Positions 21,652-35,993 of a stretch of DNA of 64,000 bases are shown in pieces; positions within the stretch are counted from its first letter, which is position 1, and each line of letters begins with the position of its first letter. The translations under genes were made by a program, and so were the position numbers. Where the stretch lies: assembly GCA_963691705.1 (NCBI GenBank), contig OY829545.1, positions 60,105,179 to 60,169,178 of the forward strand, written 5' to 3'. A model generated the notes under the pieces. That model made no database searches and was not told where the DNA came from. It worked only from the letters and a program-made list of their open reading frames with translations. The stretch comes from Viola odorata. Taxonomy: Eukaryota > Streptophyta > Magnoliopsida > Malpighiales > Violaceae.

Positions 21652-22134
21652 TTCATGAGAATATAGTAGTATTCAGGGTCGAGGTAAGAGAACAACCCAT
21701 CCATATCTTTGATGGCCATGATTGCTCGATGCAACATGATCCAATGAGCGGAATGCAAAACTCACCCAAATCATATCCAAAATCTAAAACAGAAAAAAAG
21801 TAAATTAATTAAGATTGGTAAACTGAAGACAATTGAAACTAGGTACCTTGCATCGCTCATCGCGGGTCTTGGGAGGAGAGCCTTCAAGAGCTGTTTTTAG
21901 AGCTTCGACATTTTTGTACCTATGGAGTGATTACATAGAAATTAATTAGAGGTGGTTTACTTTAATTTATCAAATAATACTCAAAGATAGGAAAAAACAT
22001 TAAAGACAAAGAAAGGATGATTGATGTATCAACTGCATGAGTAAGCTCTCGATCTTGCGAGATTTGTGCTCTATTCTTGTGATTATGGCCTCCGCATTGT
22101 CTGCTTCCACGAACTCCCCTGCTCCACCCGCCAT
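21652..22134 (-). pseudogene. ARPC5 fragment, type C, block 1: exon 3 splice acceptor lost
   Basis: Exons are 22034-22134, 21847-21919 and 21652-21752. The intron 2 acceptor, TTTTGCAG in other units, reads TTTTGCAT here because of a change at 21753. The start codon and the exon 3 Tyr codons are intact. A solo LTR lies 360 bp downstream. Confidence 0.85.
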
Positions 22135-24012
22135 TCTTCCGGAGATGGTAAATGGTTGCTTGTTTTCATCTCCATTAATCAAGTTGGGGCTTTGGAGTCG
22201 AACTTGTATTGGACCGTCATATTTTGGACTCCAATTGGGCCCTGAACGCCGGTCCATTTTTTTTTGTTTCATTGTTTAAAAAATTGGAAAAAGTTAAAAA
22301 ATCAACTTAAGTTTGTATCAAATGTCTGAATCACGAGACAAATAATTACTAGCTTTTTTTAATTATTTTTTATTCTATTTTTCCTCAGTACTTCTGCTAA
22401 ATCTTACCATCGCTAAATTAGATATGACATGATAGTCTAAAATATAACTAATTTATTCTAAAACGTTTATTAATTACGACAGTAAAAAAAATGCATAAAA
22501 CGTCAGTTAATAATAAATGAAGAAAATATTAGCTAGCAAACTTTACAAAATGTAACAATTCCTTGTGGTTTAATTGTTCTATCAATATGACCCCAAACTT
22601 ATTATCTTTGGTGATTCTATAAGATAATTTCATTGCTATTTCTTTTATAATTAAATATAGGTCCAATAGTAGTAAATTTAATAATTGTTACTATTGAGAA
22701 AACCATTTTAATTTGATTAAGTTGAGCGAACAAATATAATCTTGATTTTTTTAGAGGATTTCCAAAAAAATAACAAAAAAAATGTTTAAAGCCTTAAAAT
22801 TGCATATGGGAATTTCTACATGGAGGTCATTTCACAAGCGGTGATTAATTAATCATAAGTCATTAATACCATCACCACTTGAACTATTACCGTTCGATAA
22901 ATAGTCTCTTTAATAATTATTTGTTGGGTTCAGTTCTTTTAACTATCTTTTCGTTGCAAAGGGACACCTTTTGTTAATTTTTCATCCAAAATCCTCACAT
23001 ATTTTTTTTGAACATATTTTTTTATTTTTTTTAATTCCAAATAAAATTTAGACTCCAAAATAAAATAAACTAAAAATATTCTTAACTTCGTAATCGTTAA
23101 ATACCTGACTATTTTAATCCCACAATAAGCTTTTCTCTCTTTCAATCATAATGCGCATCCAAACTTCCATAATAGGTAGAAATACAGTGGCCATGTCTGA
23201 AGGACAAACAATTCTTTTCACACTAGAAAACGAAAGAACACAATCCACCTTTAGGAGATGTTACACCAAAGTGAATTACAGATGCACATAAAACTACTTG
23301 TGAGACTTGTGAACAAAGAAAATGCATTGATCACAACAAATTGAGATACAGTGAGGAATCAAAATATAGATGTATTCATGCTGCAATAATTTTAACAACT
23401 TTGTTACCAAAACAGATTTTTAACTAACTAAGAGAATTACATCACATGATTACACTGCTAAATGACCTCAATAATAATTCATTCATTTCTTCTCACCACA
23501 TAGCCAAAGAGTATCAAGCATAGTGTAACACAAGAAGTTAAACATATTGAAGTTACTCGAAAGTTATTAAAAAGGTAGCATGTGTTCTAAATTCCAAGGT
23601 TCCTCTCACCCTGTGAAACTATAGGTAAGGAGGATATTCTAAATCTGAATTAGAAACTATATATAAGCAATTAGAATCGAGAAGGAAAAGAAATACCTCC
23701 TCAACGCAATTAAAAAGAAAGACTAGTCTATGTATTCTGCTGAATTTATGATCCAGGCTCTCTACTACATGTACTTGCAATTCGCGAAGCAATTGGAGAT
23801 TCGGTATAAATCATTCAGAAATTTTGAACACTAAGCTGGAATTTTTCAGTAAATTGACAAAATTATAACATAAACGGGCGTGTGCAGTAGAATGAAACAC
23901 AGTGATGTGAGTGAAACACAAACATAAATTAACAACAAAATGGAGCTAAATTATGAAACAAAGCAGGACTGAAATGATGAAAATCATCTTGAAGGAAACA
24001 AAAGTGTCTTAC

Positions 24013-24495
24013 TTCATGAGAATATACTAGTATTCAGGGTCGAGGTAAGAGAACAACCCATCCATATCTTTGATGGCCATGATTGCTCGATGCAGCATGA
24101 TCCAATGAGCGGACTGCAAAACTCACCCAAATCAAATTCAAAATCTAAAACAGAAAAAAAATAAATTAATTAAGATTGGTGAACTGAAGACAATTGAAAC
24201 TAGGTACCTTGCATCGCTCATCGCGGGTCTTGGGAGGAGAGCCTTCAAGAGCTGTTTTTAGAGCTTCGACATTTTTGTACCTATGGAGTGATTACATAGA
24301 AATTAATTAGAGGTGGTTTACTTTAATTTATCAAATAATACTCATAGATAGGGAAAAAAATTAAAGAGAAAGAAAGGATGATTGATGTATTAACTGCATG
24401 ACTAAGCTCTCGATCTTGCGGGATTTGTGCTCTATTCTTGTGATTATGGCCTCCGCATTGTCTGCTTCCACGAACTCCCCTGCTCCACCCGCCAT
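24013..24495 (-). pseudogene. ARPC5 fragment, type A, block 2
   Basis: Premature TAG at 24027-24029; otherwise as the A copy of block 1. Confidence 0.85.
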
Positions 24496-26372
24496 TCTTC
24501 CGGAGATGGTAAATGGTTGCTTGTTTTCATCTCCATTAATCAAGTTGGGGCTTTGGAGTCGAACTTGTATTGGACCGTCATATTTTGGACTCCAATTGGG
24601 CCCTGAACGCCGGTCCATTTTTTTTTGTTTCATTGTTTAAAAAATTGGAAAAAGTTAAAAAATCAACTTAAGTTTGTATCAAATGTCTGAATCACGAGAC
24701 AAATAATTACTAGATTTTTTTTAATTATTTTTTATTCTATTTTTCCTCCGTACTTCTGCTAAATCTTACCATCGCTAAATTAGATATGACTTGATAGTCT
24801 AAAATATAACTAATTTATTCTAAAACGTTTATTAATTACGACAGTAAAAAAATGCATAAAACGTCAGTTAATAATAAATGAAGAAAATATTAGCTAGCAA
24901 ACTTTACAATATGTAACAATTCGTAGTGGTTTAATTGTTCTATCAATATGACCCCAAACTTATTATCTTTGGTGATTGTACAAGATAATTTCATTGCTAT
25001 TTCTTTTATAATTAAATATAGGTCCAATAGTAGTAAATTTAATAATTGTTACTATTGAGAAAACCATTTTAATTAGTTTAAGTTGAGTGAACAAATATAA
25101 TCTTGATTTTTTTAGAGGATTTCCAAAAAAAAAACAAAACAAATGTTTAAAGCCTTAAAATTGCATATGGGAATTTCTACATGGAGGTCATTTCACAAGC
25201 GGTGATTAATTTATTATAAGTCATTAATACCATCACCACTTGAACTATTACCGTTCGATAAATAGTCTCTTTAATAATTATTTGTTGGGTTCAGTTCTTT
25301 TAACTATCTTTTCGTTGCAAAGGGACACTTTTTGTTAATTTTTCATCCAAAATCCTCACATATTTTTTTTGAACATTTTTTTTTTTTTTTTTAATTCCAA
25401 ATAAAATTTAGACTCCAAAATAAAATAAAATAAAAATATTCTTAACTTCGTAATCGTTAAATACCTGACTATTTTAATCCCACAATAAGCTTTTGTCTCT
25501 TTCAATCATAATGCGCATCCAAACTTCCATAATAGGTAGAAATACAGTGGCCATGTCTGCAGGACAAACAATTCTTTTCACACTAGAAAACGAAAGAACA
25601 CAATCCACCTTTAGTAGATGTTACACCAAAGTGAATTACAGATGCACATAAAACTACTTGTGAGACTTGTGAACAAAGAAAATGCATTGATCACAACAAA
25701 TTGAGATACAGTGAGGAATGAAAATATAGATGTATTCATGCTGCAATAATTTTAAGAACTTTGTTACCAAAATAGATTTTTAACTAACTAAGAGAATTAC
25801 ATCACATGATTACACTGCTAAATGACCTGAATAATAATTCATTCATTTCTTCTCACCATATAGCCAAAGAGTATCAAGCATAGTGTAACACAAGAAGTTA
25901 AACATATTGAAGTTACTTGAAAGTTATTAAGAAGGTAGCATGTGTTCTAAATTCCAAGGTTCCTCTCACCCTGTGAAAATATAGGTAGGGAGGATATTCT
26001 AAATCTTAATTAGAAACCATATATAAGCAATTAGAATCGAGAAGGAAAACAAATACCTCCTCAACGCAATTAAAAAGAAAGACTAGTCTATGTATTATGC
26101 TGAATTTAAGATCCAGGCTCTCTACTACATGTAATTGCAATTCGCGAAGCAATTGGAGATTCGGTATAAATCATTCAGAAATTTTGAACACTAAGCTGGA
26201 ATTTTTCAGTAAATTGACAAAATTATAATATAAACGGGCGTGTGCAGCAGAATGAAACACAGTGATGTGAGTGAAACACAAACATAAATTAACAACAAAA
26301 TGGAGCTAAATTATGAAACAAAGCAGGACTGAAATGATGAAAATCATCTTGAAGGAAACAAAAGTGTCTTAC

Positions 26373-26856
26373 TTCATGAGAATATAGTAGTATTCAGGGT
26401 CGAGGTAAGAGAACAACCCATCCATATCTTTGATGGCCATGATTGCTCGATGCAACATGATCCAATGAGCGGACTGCAAAACTCACCCAAATCAAATCCA
26501 AAATCTAAAACAGAAAAAAAAGTAAATTAATTAAGATTGGTAAACTGAAGACAATTGAAACTAGGTACCTTGCATCGCTCATCGCGGGTCTTGGGAGGAG
26601 AGCCTTCAAGAGCTGTTTTTAGAGCTTCGACATTTTTGTACCTATGGAGTGATTACATAGAAGTTAATTAGAGGTGGTTTACTTTAATTTATCAAATAAT
26701 ACTCATAGATAGGAAAAAACATTAAAGAGAAAGAAAGGATGATTGATGTATCAACTGCATGAGTAAGCTCTCGATCTTTCGGGATTTGTGCTCTATTCTT
26801 GTGATTATGGCCTCCGCATTGTCTGCTTCCACGAACTCCCCTGCTCCACCCGCAAT
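26373..26856 (-). pseudogene. ARPC5 fragment, type B, block 2
   Basis: Start codon ATT at 26854-26856, leader truncated by the same deletion. Confidence 0.85.
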
Positions 26857-27403
26857 TCTTCCGGAGATGGTAAATGGTTGCTTGCTTTCATCTCCATTAA
26901 TCAAGTTGGGGCTTTGGAGTCGAACTTGTATTGGACCGTCATATTCTTGTCAAACAATTCTTTTCACACTAGAAAACGAAAGAACACAATCCACCTTTAG
27001 GAGATGTTACACCAAAGTGAATTACAGATGCACATAAAACTACTTGTGAGACTTGTGAACAAAGAAAATGCATTGATCACAACAAATTGAGATACAGTGA
27101 GGAATCAAAATATAGATGTATTCATGCTGCAATAATTTTAACAACTTTGTTACCAAAACAGATTTTTAACTAACTAAGAGAATTACATCACATGATTACA
27201 CTGCTAAATGACCTGAATAATAATTCATTCATTTCTTCTCACCACATAGCCAAAGAGTATCAAGCATAGTGTAACACAATAAGTTAAACATATTGAAGTT
27301 ACTCGAAAGTTATTAAGAAGGTAGCATGTGTTCTAAACTCCAAGGTTCCTCTCACCCTGTGAAACTATAGGTAGGGAGGATATTCTAAATCTTAATTAGA
27401 AAC

Positions 27404-28565
27404 TGATAAACGACCTAGAGGGGGGGTGAATAGGCAAATAAAATTCTAACACAAAATGTAAGGAAATATATGAGTGCGGAAATAGAATGTAAAAACACAA
27501 GGATATATAGTGGTTCCAATTCCTCAATGAATTGTACTCCACTACCTAAGAGTCCTCCTCTTAGGATTTTGAACAACGAACACTTCGTTATTTACCTTGA
27601 GTTTTTACGGGTTCAACTCAAACCTTACACCTTGGTTTTTCCGGGCCAACCAATATACCTTTCACCTTGGTTTTTGCGGGCTCAACCAATAAACCTTACA
27701 ATGTGATTTTTCCGGGCTCAATCACAACCTAATACAATTTAGATAACTTGACAAGAGAGTGGTTAAATGGCAACACAAATTGGTGTACAAGTAAACTATG
27801 TATGATTCAATAATCAACACCAATAAATGAACAAGAATACCTCAGTAGAAAGCTTAAAACTTACTTGAAATATAGACGCAAGAATGAGTGAAATCGGATG
27901 AGTAAAGCTTGCGTTATGGAAATTTGAATTTGTAAGCTTTGCAAAAATTCAGATTTTTGGCTTTGAAAAAGGATGAGAGCTTTCTTGAGTTTATGATTAT
28001 GTTCTTGTGTTGCTTGTTGTTTAATAACTCATCTAAGATGAGTATTTATAGTGTAGAGCAAGAAAACATTCGTCCATGAATTAAGGAATTCAAAACTAGC
28101 CGTTTATAGTGGAAAACATAGCTGTTGGAGCCTGTCTCCTGGGCTCTGGCGGCATGCCGCCAGAAAAGAAATAGCTGGGGCGGCATGCCGCCTCGTTCGC
28201 TTCGGAATTAATTCTTATTACCGAGTCTGGCGGTATGCCGCCAGACACAGACCATTCCTGGCGGTATGCCGCCAGGAACAAAATGTTCCTTATCTTGAGT
28301 TTTGAAAAACGTTTTCGCACAAAACCTTTTTGAAAACTTTCCTTGAGGTATCTTGAACATAAATCAAGTGTTAATTAGAATCATACTTACATGATTAAGG
28401 TCCTAATGTACACTTGATCTTTTAGCTTGCGATATCTTGATTTGTTGCCTCTTATTCGTTCCATCGCAAACTACACACACTTTAACTTCAAATTGCATTA
28501 GTAATATTAATTAGTTTGTGTGTCTAAAATCATCAAAACAAGAGTAAGTTGCCCTTGGGCTAACA
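27404..28565 (-). mobile_element. Solo LTR in C unit of block 2
   Basis: Same target site and GAAAC duplications as in block 1 (27399-27403 and 28566-28570). Confidence 0.95.
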
Positions 28566-28925
28566 GAAACCATATATAAGCAATTAGAATCGAGAAGGAA
28601 AAGAAATACTTCCTCAACCCAATTAAAAAGAAAGACTAGTCTATGTATTATGCTGAATTTAAGATCCAGGCTCTCTACTACATGTACTTGCAATTCGCGA
28701 AGCAATTGGAGATTCGGTATAAATCATTCAGAAATGTTGAACACTAAGCTGGAATTTTTCAGTAAATTGACAAAATTATAACATAAACGGGCGTGTGCAA
28801 TAGAATGAAACACAGTGATGTGAGTGAAACACAAACATAAATTAACAACAAAATGGAGCTAAATTATGAAACAAATCAGGACTGAAATGATAAAAATCAT
28901 CTTGAAGGAAACAAAAGCGTCTTAC

Positions 28926-29408
28926 TTCATGAGAATATAGTAGTATTCAGGGTCGAGGTAAGAGAACAACCCATCCATATCTTTGATGGCCATGATTGCT
29001 CGATGCAACATGATCCAATGAGCGGAATGCAAAACTCACCCAAATCATATCCAAAATCTAAAACAGAAAAAAAGTAAATTAATTAAGATTGGTAAACTGA
29101 AGACAATTGAAACTAGGTACCTTGCATCGCTCATCGCGGGTCTTGGGAGGAGAGCCTTCAAGAGCTGTTTTTAGAGCTTCGACATTTTTGTACCTATGGA
29201 GTGATTACATAGAAATTAATTAGAGGTGGTTTACTTTAATTTATCAAATAATACTCAAAGATAGGAAAAAACATTAAAGACAAAGAAAGGATGATTGATG
29301 TATCAACTGCATGAGTAAGCTCTCGATCTTGCGAGATTTGTGCTCTATTCTTGTGATTATGGCCTCCGCATTGTCTGCTTCCACGAACTCCCCTGCTCCA
29401 CCCGCCAT
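28926..29408 (-). pseudogene. ARPC5 fragment, type C, block 2
   Basis: Exon 3 acceptor AG changed to AT (29027). Confidence 0.85.
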
Positions 29409-31286
29409 TCTTCCGGAGATGGTAAATGGTTGCTTGTTTTCATCTCCATTAATCAAGTTGGGGCTTTGGAGTCGAACTTGTATTGGACCGTCATATTTTG
29501 GACTCCAATTGGGCCCTGAACGCCGGTCCATTTTTTTTTGTTTCATTGTTTAAAAAATTGGAAAAAGTTAAAAAATCAACTTAAGTTTGTATCAAATGTC
29601 TGAATCACGAGACAAATAATTACTAGCTTTTTTTAATTATTTTTTATTCTATTTTTCCTCAGTACTTCTGCTAAATCTTACCATCGCTAAATTAGATATG
29701 ACATGATAGTCTAAAATATAACTAATTTATTCTAAAACGTTTATTAATTACGACAGTAAAAAAAATGCATAAAACGTCAGTTAATAATAAATGAAGAAAA
29801 TATTAGCTAGCAAACTTTACAAAATGTAACAATTCCTTGTGGTTTAATTGTTCTATCAATATGACCCCAAACTTATTATCTTTGGTGATTCTATAAGATA
29901 ATTTCATTGCTATTTCTTTTATAATTAAATATAGGTCCAATAGTAGTAAATTTAATAATTGTTACTATTGAGAAAACCATTTTAATTTGATTAAGTTGAG
30001 CGAACAAATATAATCTTGATTTTTTTAGAGGATTTCCAAAAAAATAACAAAAAAAATGTTTAAAGCCTTAAAATTGCATATGGGAATTTCTACATGGAGG
30101 TCATTTCACAAGCGGTGATTAATTAATCATAAGTCATTAATACCATCACCACTTGAACTATTACCGTTCGATAAATAGTCTCTTTAATAATTATTTGTTG
30201 GGTTCAGTTCTTTTAACTATCTTTTCGTTGCAAAGGGACACCTTTTGTTAATTTTTCATCCAAAATCCTCACATATTTTTTTTGAACATATTTTTTTATT
30301 TTTTTTAATTCCAAATAAAATTTAGACTCCAAAATAAAATAAACTAAAAATATTCTTAACTTCGTAATCGTTAAATACCTGACTATTTTAATCCCACAAT
30401 AAGCTTTTCTCTCTTTCAATCATAATGCGCATCCAAACTTCCATAATAGGTAGAAATACAGTGGCCATGTCTGAAGGACAAACAATTCTTTTCACACTAG
30501 AAAACGAAAGAACACAATCCACCTTTAGGAGATGTTACACCAAAGTGAATTACAGATGCACATAAAACTACTTGTGAGACTTGTGAACAAAGAAAATGCA
30601 TTGATCACAACAAATTGAGATACAGTGAGGAATCAAAATATAGATGTATTCATGCTGCAATAATTTTAACAACTTTGTTACCAAAACAGATTTTTAACTA
30701 ACTAAGAGAATTACATCACATGATTACACTGCTAAATGACCTCAATAATAATTCATTCATTTCTTCTCACCACATAGCCAAAGAGTATCAAGCATAGTGT
30801 AACACAAGAAGTTAAACATATTGAAGTTACTCGAAAGTTATTAAAAAGGTAGCATGTGTTCTAAATTCCAAGGTTCCTCTCACCCTGTGAAACTATAGGT
30901 AAGGAGGATATTCTAAATCTGAATTAGAAACTATATATAAGCAATTAGAATCGAGAAGGAAAAGAAATACCTCCTCAACGCAATTAAAAAGAAAGACTAG
31001 TCTATGTATTCTGCTGAATTTATGATCCAGGCTCTCTACTACATGTACTTGCAATTCGCGAAGCAATTGGAGATTCGGTATAAATCATTCAGAAATTTTG
31101 AACACTAAGCTGGAATTTTTCAGTAAATTGACAAAATTATAACATAAACGGGCGTGTGCAGTAGAATGAAACACAGTGATGTGAGTGAAACACAAACATA
31201 AATTAACAACAAAATGGAGCTAAATTATGAAACAAAGCAGGACTGAAATGATGAAAATCATCTTGAAGGAAACAAAAGTGTCTTAC

Positions 31287-31769
31287 TTCATGAGAATATA
31301 CTAGTATTCAGGGTCGAGGTAAGAGAACAACCCATCCATATCTTTGATGGCCATGATTGCTCGATGCAGCATGATCCAATGAGCGGACTGCAAAACTCAC
31401 CCAAATCAAATTCAAAATCTAAAACAGAAAAAAAATAAATTAATTAAGATTGGTGAACTGAAGACAATTGAAACTAGGTACCTTGCATCGCTCATCGCGG
31501 GTCTTGGGAGGAGAGCCTTCAAGAGCTGTTTTTAGAGCTTCGACATTTTTGTACCTATGGAGTGATTACATAGAAATTAATTAGAGGTGGTTTACTTTAA
31601 TTTATCAAATAATACTCATAGATAGGGAAAAAAATTAAAGAGAAAGAAAGGATGATTGATGTATTAACTGCATGACTAAGCTCTCGATCTTGCGGGATTT
31701 GTGCTCTATTCTTGTGATTATGGCCTCCGCATTGTCTGCTTCCACGAACTCCCCTGCTCCACCCGCCAT
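31287..31769 (-). pseudogene. ARPC5 fragment, type A, block 3
   Basis: Premature TAG at 31301-31303. Confidence 0.85.
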
Positions 31770-32144
31770 TCTTCCGGAGATGGTAAATGGTTGCTTGTTT
31801 TCATCTCCATTAATCAAGTTGGGGCTTTGGAGTCGAACTTGTATTGGACCGTCATATTTTGGACTCCAATTGGGCCCTGAACGCCGGTCCATTTTTTTTT
31901 GTTTCATTGTTTAAAAAATTGGAAAAAGTTAAAAAATCAACTTAAGTTTGTATCAAATGTCTGAATCACGAGACAAATAATTACTAGATTTTTTTTAATT
32001 ATTTTTTATTCTATTTTTCCTCCGTACTTCTGCTAAATCTTACCATCGCTAAATTAGATATGACTTGATAGTCTAAAATATAACTAATTTATTCTAAAAC
32101 GTTTATTAATTACGACAGTAAAAAAATGCATAAAACGTCAGTTA

Positions 32145-32344
32145 NNNNNNNNNNNNNNNNNNNNNNNNNNNNNNNNNNNNNNNNNNNNNNNNNNNNNNNN
32201 NNNNNNNNNNNNNNNNNNNNNNNNNNNNNNNNNNNNNNNNNNNNNNNNNNNNNNNNNNNNNNNNNNNNNNNNNNNNNNNNNNNNNNNNNNNNNNNNNNNN
32301 NNNNNNNNNNNNNNNNNNNNNNNNNNNNNNNNNNNNNNNNNNNN
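32145..32344. other. Assembly gap (200 N)
   Basis: A run of exactly 200 N is a conventional placeholder length. By alignment with block 1 it replaces the equivalent of 17597-20365, that is about 2769 bp. Confidence 0.97.
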
Positions 32345-33272
32345 TCCGGGCCAACCAATATACCTTTCACCTTGGTTTTTGCGGGCTCAACCAATAAACC
32401 TTACAATGTGATTTTTCCGGGCTCAATCACAACCTAATACAATTTAGATAACTTGACAAGAGAGTGGTTAAATGGCAACACAAATTGGTGTACAAGTAAA
32501 CTATGTATGATTCAATAATCAACACCAATAAATGAACAAGAATACCTCAGTAGAGAAAGCTTAAAACTTACTTGAAATATAGACGCAAGAATGAGTGAAA
32601 TCGGATGAGTAAAGCTTGCGTTATGGAAATTTGAATTTGTAAGCTTTGCAAAAATTCAGATTTTTGGCTTTGAAAAAGGATGAGAGCTTTCTTGAGTTTA
32701 TGATTATGTTCTTGTGTTGCTTGTTGTTTAATAACTCATCTAAGATGAGTATTTATAGTGTAGAGCAAGAAAACATTCGTCCATGAATTAAGGAATTCAA
32801 AACTAGCCGTTTATAGTGGAAAACATAGCTGTTGGAGCCTGTCTCCTGGGCTCTGGCGGCATGCCGCCAGAAAAGAAATAGCTGGGGCGGCATGCCGCCT
32901 CGTTCGCTTCGGAATTAATTCTTATTACCGAGTCTGGCGGTATGCCGCCAGACACAGACCATTCCTGGCGGTATGCCGCCAGGAACAAAATGTTCCTTAT
33001 CTTGAGTTTTGAAAAACGTTTTCGCACAAAACCTTTTTGAAAACTTTCCTTGAGGTATCTTGAACATAAATCAAGTGTTAATTAGAATCATACTTACATG
33101 ATTAAGGTCCTAATGTACACTTGATCTTTTAGCTTGCGATATCTTGATTTGTTGCCTCTTATTCGTTCCATCGCAAACTACACACACTTTAACTTCAAAT
33201 TGCATTAGTAATATTAATTAGTTTGTGTGTCTAAAATCATCAAAACAAGAGTAAGTTGCCCTTGGGCTAACA
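32345..33272 (-). mobile_element. Solo LTR in C unit of block 3 (start lost in gap)
   Basis: Sequence begins at TCCGGGCCAACC, equivalent to position 20366 of block 1. The right end and GAAAC duplication (33273-33277) are present. Confidence 0.93.
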
Positions 33273-33632
33273 GAAACCATATATAAGCAATTAGAATCGA
33301 GAAGGAAAAGAAATACTTCCTCAACCCAATTAAAAAGAAAGACTAGTCTATGTATTATGCTGAATTTAAGATCCAGGCTCTCTACTACATGTACTTGCAA
33401 TTCGCGAAGCAATTGGAGATTCGGTATAAATCATTCAGAAATGTTGAACACTAAGCTGGAATTTTTCAGTAAATTGACAAAATTATAACATAAACGGGCG
33501 TGTGCAATAGAATGAAACACAGTGATGTGAGTGAAACACAAACATAAATTAACAACAAAATGGAGCTAAATTATGAAACAAATCAGGACTGAAATGATAA
33601 AAATCATCTTGAAGGAAACAAAAGCGTCTTAC

Positions 33633-34115
33633 TTCATGAGAATATAGTAGTATTCAGGGTCGAGGTAAGAGAACAACCCATCCATATCTTTGATGGCCAT
33701 GATTGCTCGATGCAACATGATCCAATGAGCGGAATGCAAAACTCACCCAAATCATATCCAAAATCTAAAACAGAAAAAAAGTAAATTAATTAAGATTGGT
33801 AAACTGAAGACAATTGAAACTAGGTACCTTGCATCGCTCATCGCGGGTCTTGGGAGGAGAGCCTTCAAGAGCTGTTTTTAGAGCTTCGACATTTTTGTAC
33901 CTATGGAGTGATTACATAGAAATTAATTAGAGGTGGTTTACTTTAATTTATCAAATAATACTCAAAGATAGGAAAAAACATTAAAGACAAAGAAAGGATG
34001 ATTGATGTATCAACTGCATGAGTAAGCTCTCGATCTTGCGAGATTTGTGCTCTATTCTTGTGATTATGGCCTCCGCATTGTCTGCTTCCACGAACTCCCC
34101 TGCTCCACCCGCCAT
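33633..34115 (-). pseudogene. ARPC5 fragment, type C, block 3
   Basis: Exon 3 acceptor lost (33734). Confidence 0.85.
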
Positions 34116-35993
34116 TCTTCCGGAGATGGTAAATGGTTGCTTGTTTTCATCTCCATTAATCAAGTTGGGGCTTTGGAGTCGAACTTGTATTGGACCGTCA
34201 TATTTTGGACTCCAATTGGGCCCTGAACGCCGGTCCATTTTTTTTTGTTTCATTGTTTAAAAAATTGGAAAAAGTTAAAAAATCAACTTAAGTTTGTATC
34301 AAATGTCTGAATCACGAGACAAATAATTACTAGCTTTTTTTAATTATTTTTTATTCTATTTTTCCTCAGTACTTCTGCTAAATCTTACCATCGCTAAATT
34401 AGATATGACATGATAGTCTAAAATATAACTAATTTATTCTAAAACGTTTATTAATTACGACAGTAAAAAAAATGCATAAAACGTCAGTTAATAATAAATG
34501 AAGAAAATATTAGCTAGCAAACTTTACAAAATGTAACAATTCCTTGTGGTTTAATTGTTCTATCAATATGACCCCAAACTTATTATCTTTGGTGATTCTA
34601 TAAGATAATTTCATTGCTATTTCTTTTATAATTAAATATAGGTCCAATAGTAGTAAATTTAATAATTGTTACTATTGAGAAAACCATTTTAATTTGATTA
34701 AGTTGAGCGAACAAATATAATCTTGATTTTTTTAGAGGATTTCCAAAAAAATAACAAAAAAAATGTTTAAAGCCTTAAAATTGCATATGGGAATTTCTAC
34801 ATGGAGGTCATTTCACAAGCGGTGATTAATTAATCATAAGTCATTAATACCATCACCACTTGAACTATTACCGTTCGATAAATAGTCTCTTTAATAATTA
34901 TTTGTTGGGTTCAGTTCTTTTAACTATCTTTTCGTTGCAAAGGGACACCTTTTGTTAATTTTTCATCCAAAATCCTCACATATTTTTTTTGAACATATTT
35001 TTTTATTTTTTTTAATTCCAAATAAAATTTAGACTCCAAAATAAAATAAACTAAAAATATTCTTAACTTCGTAATCGTTAAATACCTGACTATTTTAATC
35101 CCACAATAAGCTTTTCTCTCTTTCAATCATAATGCGCATCCAAACTTCCATAATAGGTAGAAATACAGTGGCCATGTCTGAAGGACAAACAATTCTTTTC
35201 ACACTAGAAAACGAAAGAACACAATCCACCTTTAGGAGATGTTACACCAAAGTGAATTACAGATGCACATAAAACTACTTGTGAGACTTGTGAACAAAGA
35301 AAATGCATTGATCACAACAAATTGAGATACAGTGAGGAATCAAAATATAGATGTATTCATGCTGCAATAATTTTAACAACTTTGTTACCAAAACAGATTT
35401 TTAACTAACTAAGAGAATTACATCACATGATTACACTGCTAAATGACCTCAATAATAATTCATTCATTTCTTCTCACCACATAGCCAAAGAGTATCAAGC
35501 ATAGTGTAACACAAGAAGTTAAACATATTGAAGTTACTCGAAAGTTATTAAAAAGGTAGCATGTGTTCTAAATTCCAAGGTTCCTCTCACCCTGTGAAAC
35601 TATAGGTAAGGAGGATATTCTAAATCTGAATTAGAAACTATATATAAGCAATTAGAATCGAGAAGGAAAAGAAATACCTCCTCAACGCAATTAAAAAGAA
35701 AGACTAGTCTATGTATTCTGCTGAATTTATGATCCAGGCTCTCTACTACATGTACTTGCAATTCGCGAAGCAATTGGAGATTCGGTATAAATCATTCAGA
35801 AATTTTGAACACTAAGCTGGAATTTTTCAGTAAATTGACAAAATTATAACATAAACGGGCGTGTGCAGTAGAATGAAACACAGTGATGTGAGTGAAACAC
35901 AAACATAAATTAACAACAAAATGGAGCTAAATTATGAAACAAAGCAGGACTGAAATGATGAAAATCATCTTGAAGGAAACAAAAGTGTCTTAC

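Larger units (their letters stand above)
16310..23583 (-). repeat. Higher-order block 1 (7274 bp): A 16310-18669, B 18670-20055, C 20056-23583
   Basis: This is the first copy of the three-unit block. Type A has an uninterrupted run of 17 T near 18102-18118. Type B is shortened by a ~980 bp deletion. Type C is lengthened by 1167 bp of solo LTR plus target duplication. The three lengths sum to 7274, the exact spacing to the next block. Confidence 0.96.
23584..30857 (-). repeat. Higher-order block 2 (7274 bp): A 23584-25943, B 25944-27329, C 27330-30857
   Basis: No differences from block 1 were noticed by eye. The junction from C into the next A is the same as the junction from U4 into block 1. 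Confidence 0.95.
30858..35564 (-). repeat. Higher-order block 3, collapsed by an assembly gap
   Basis: The A unit is present from 30858 to 32144, then 200 N, then sequence resumes inside the solo LTR of the C unit at 32345. All of B and parts of A and C are missing. The block measures 4707 bp instead of 7274. A 2 bp insertion (TAGAGAAAGC instead of TAGAAAGC, about 32551-32560) is private to this block. Confidence 0.93.

Noticed and set aside
32110..32437. Open frames spanning the N gap
   Set aside because: They exist only because N codons are not read as stops.
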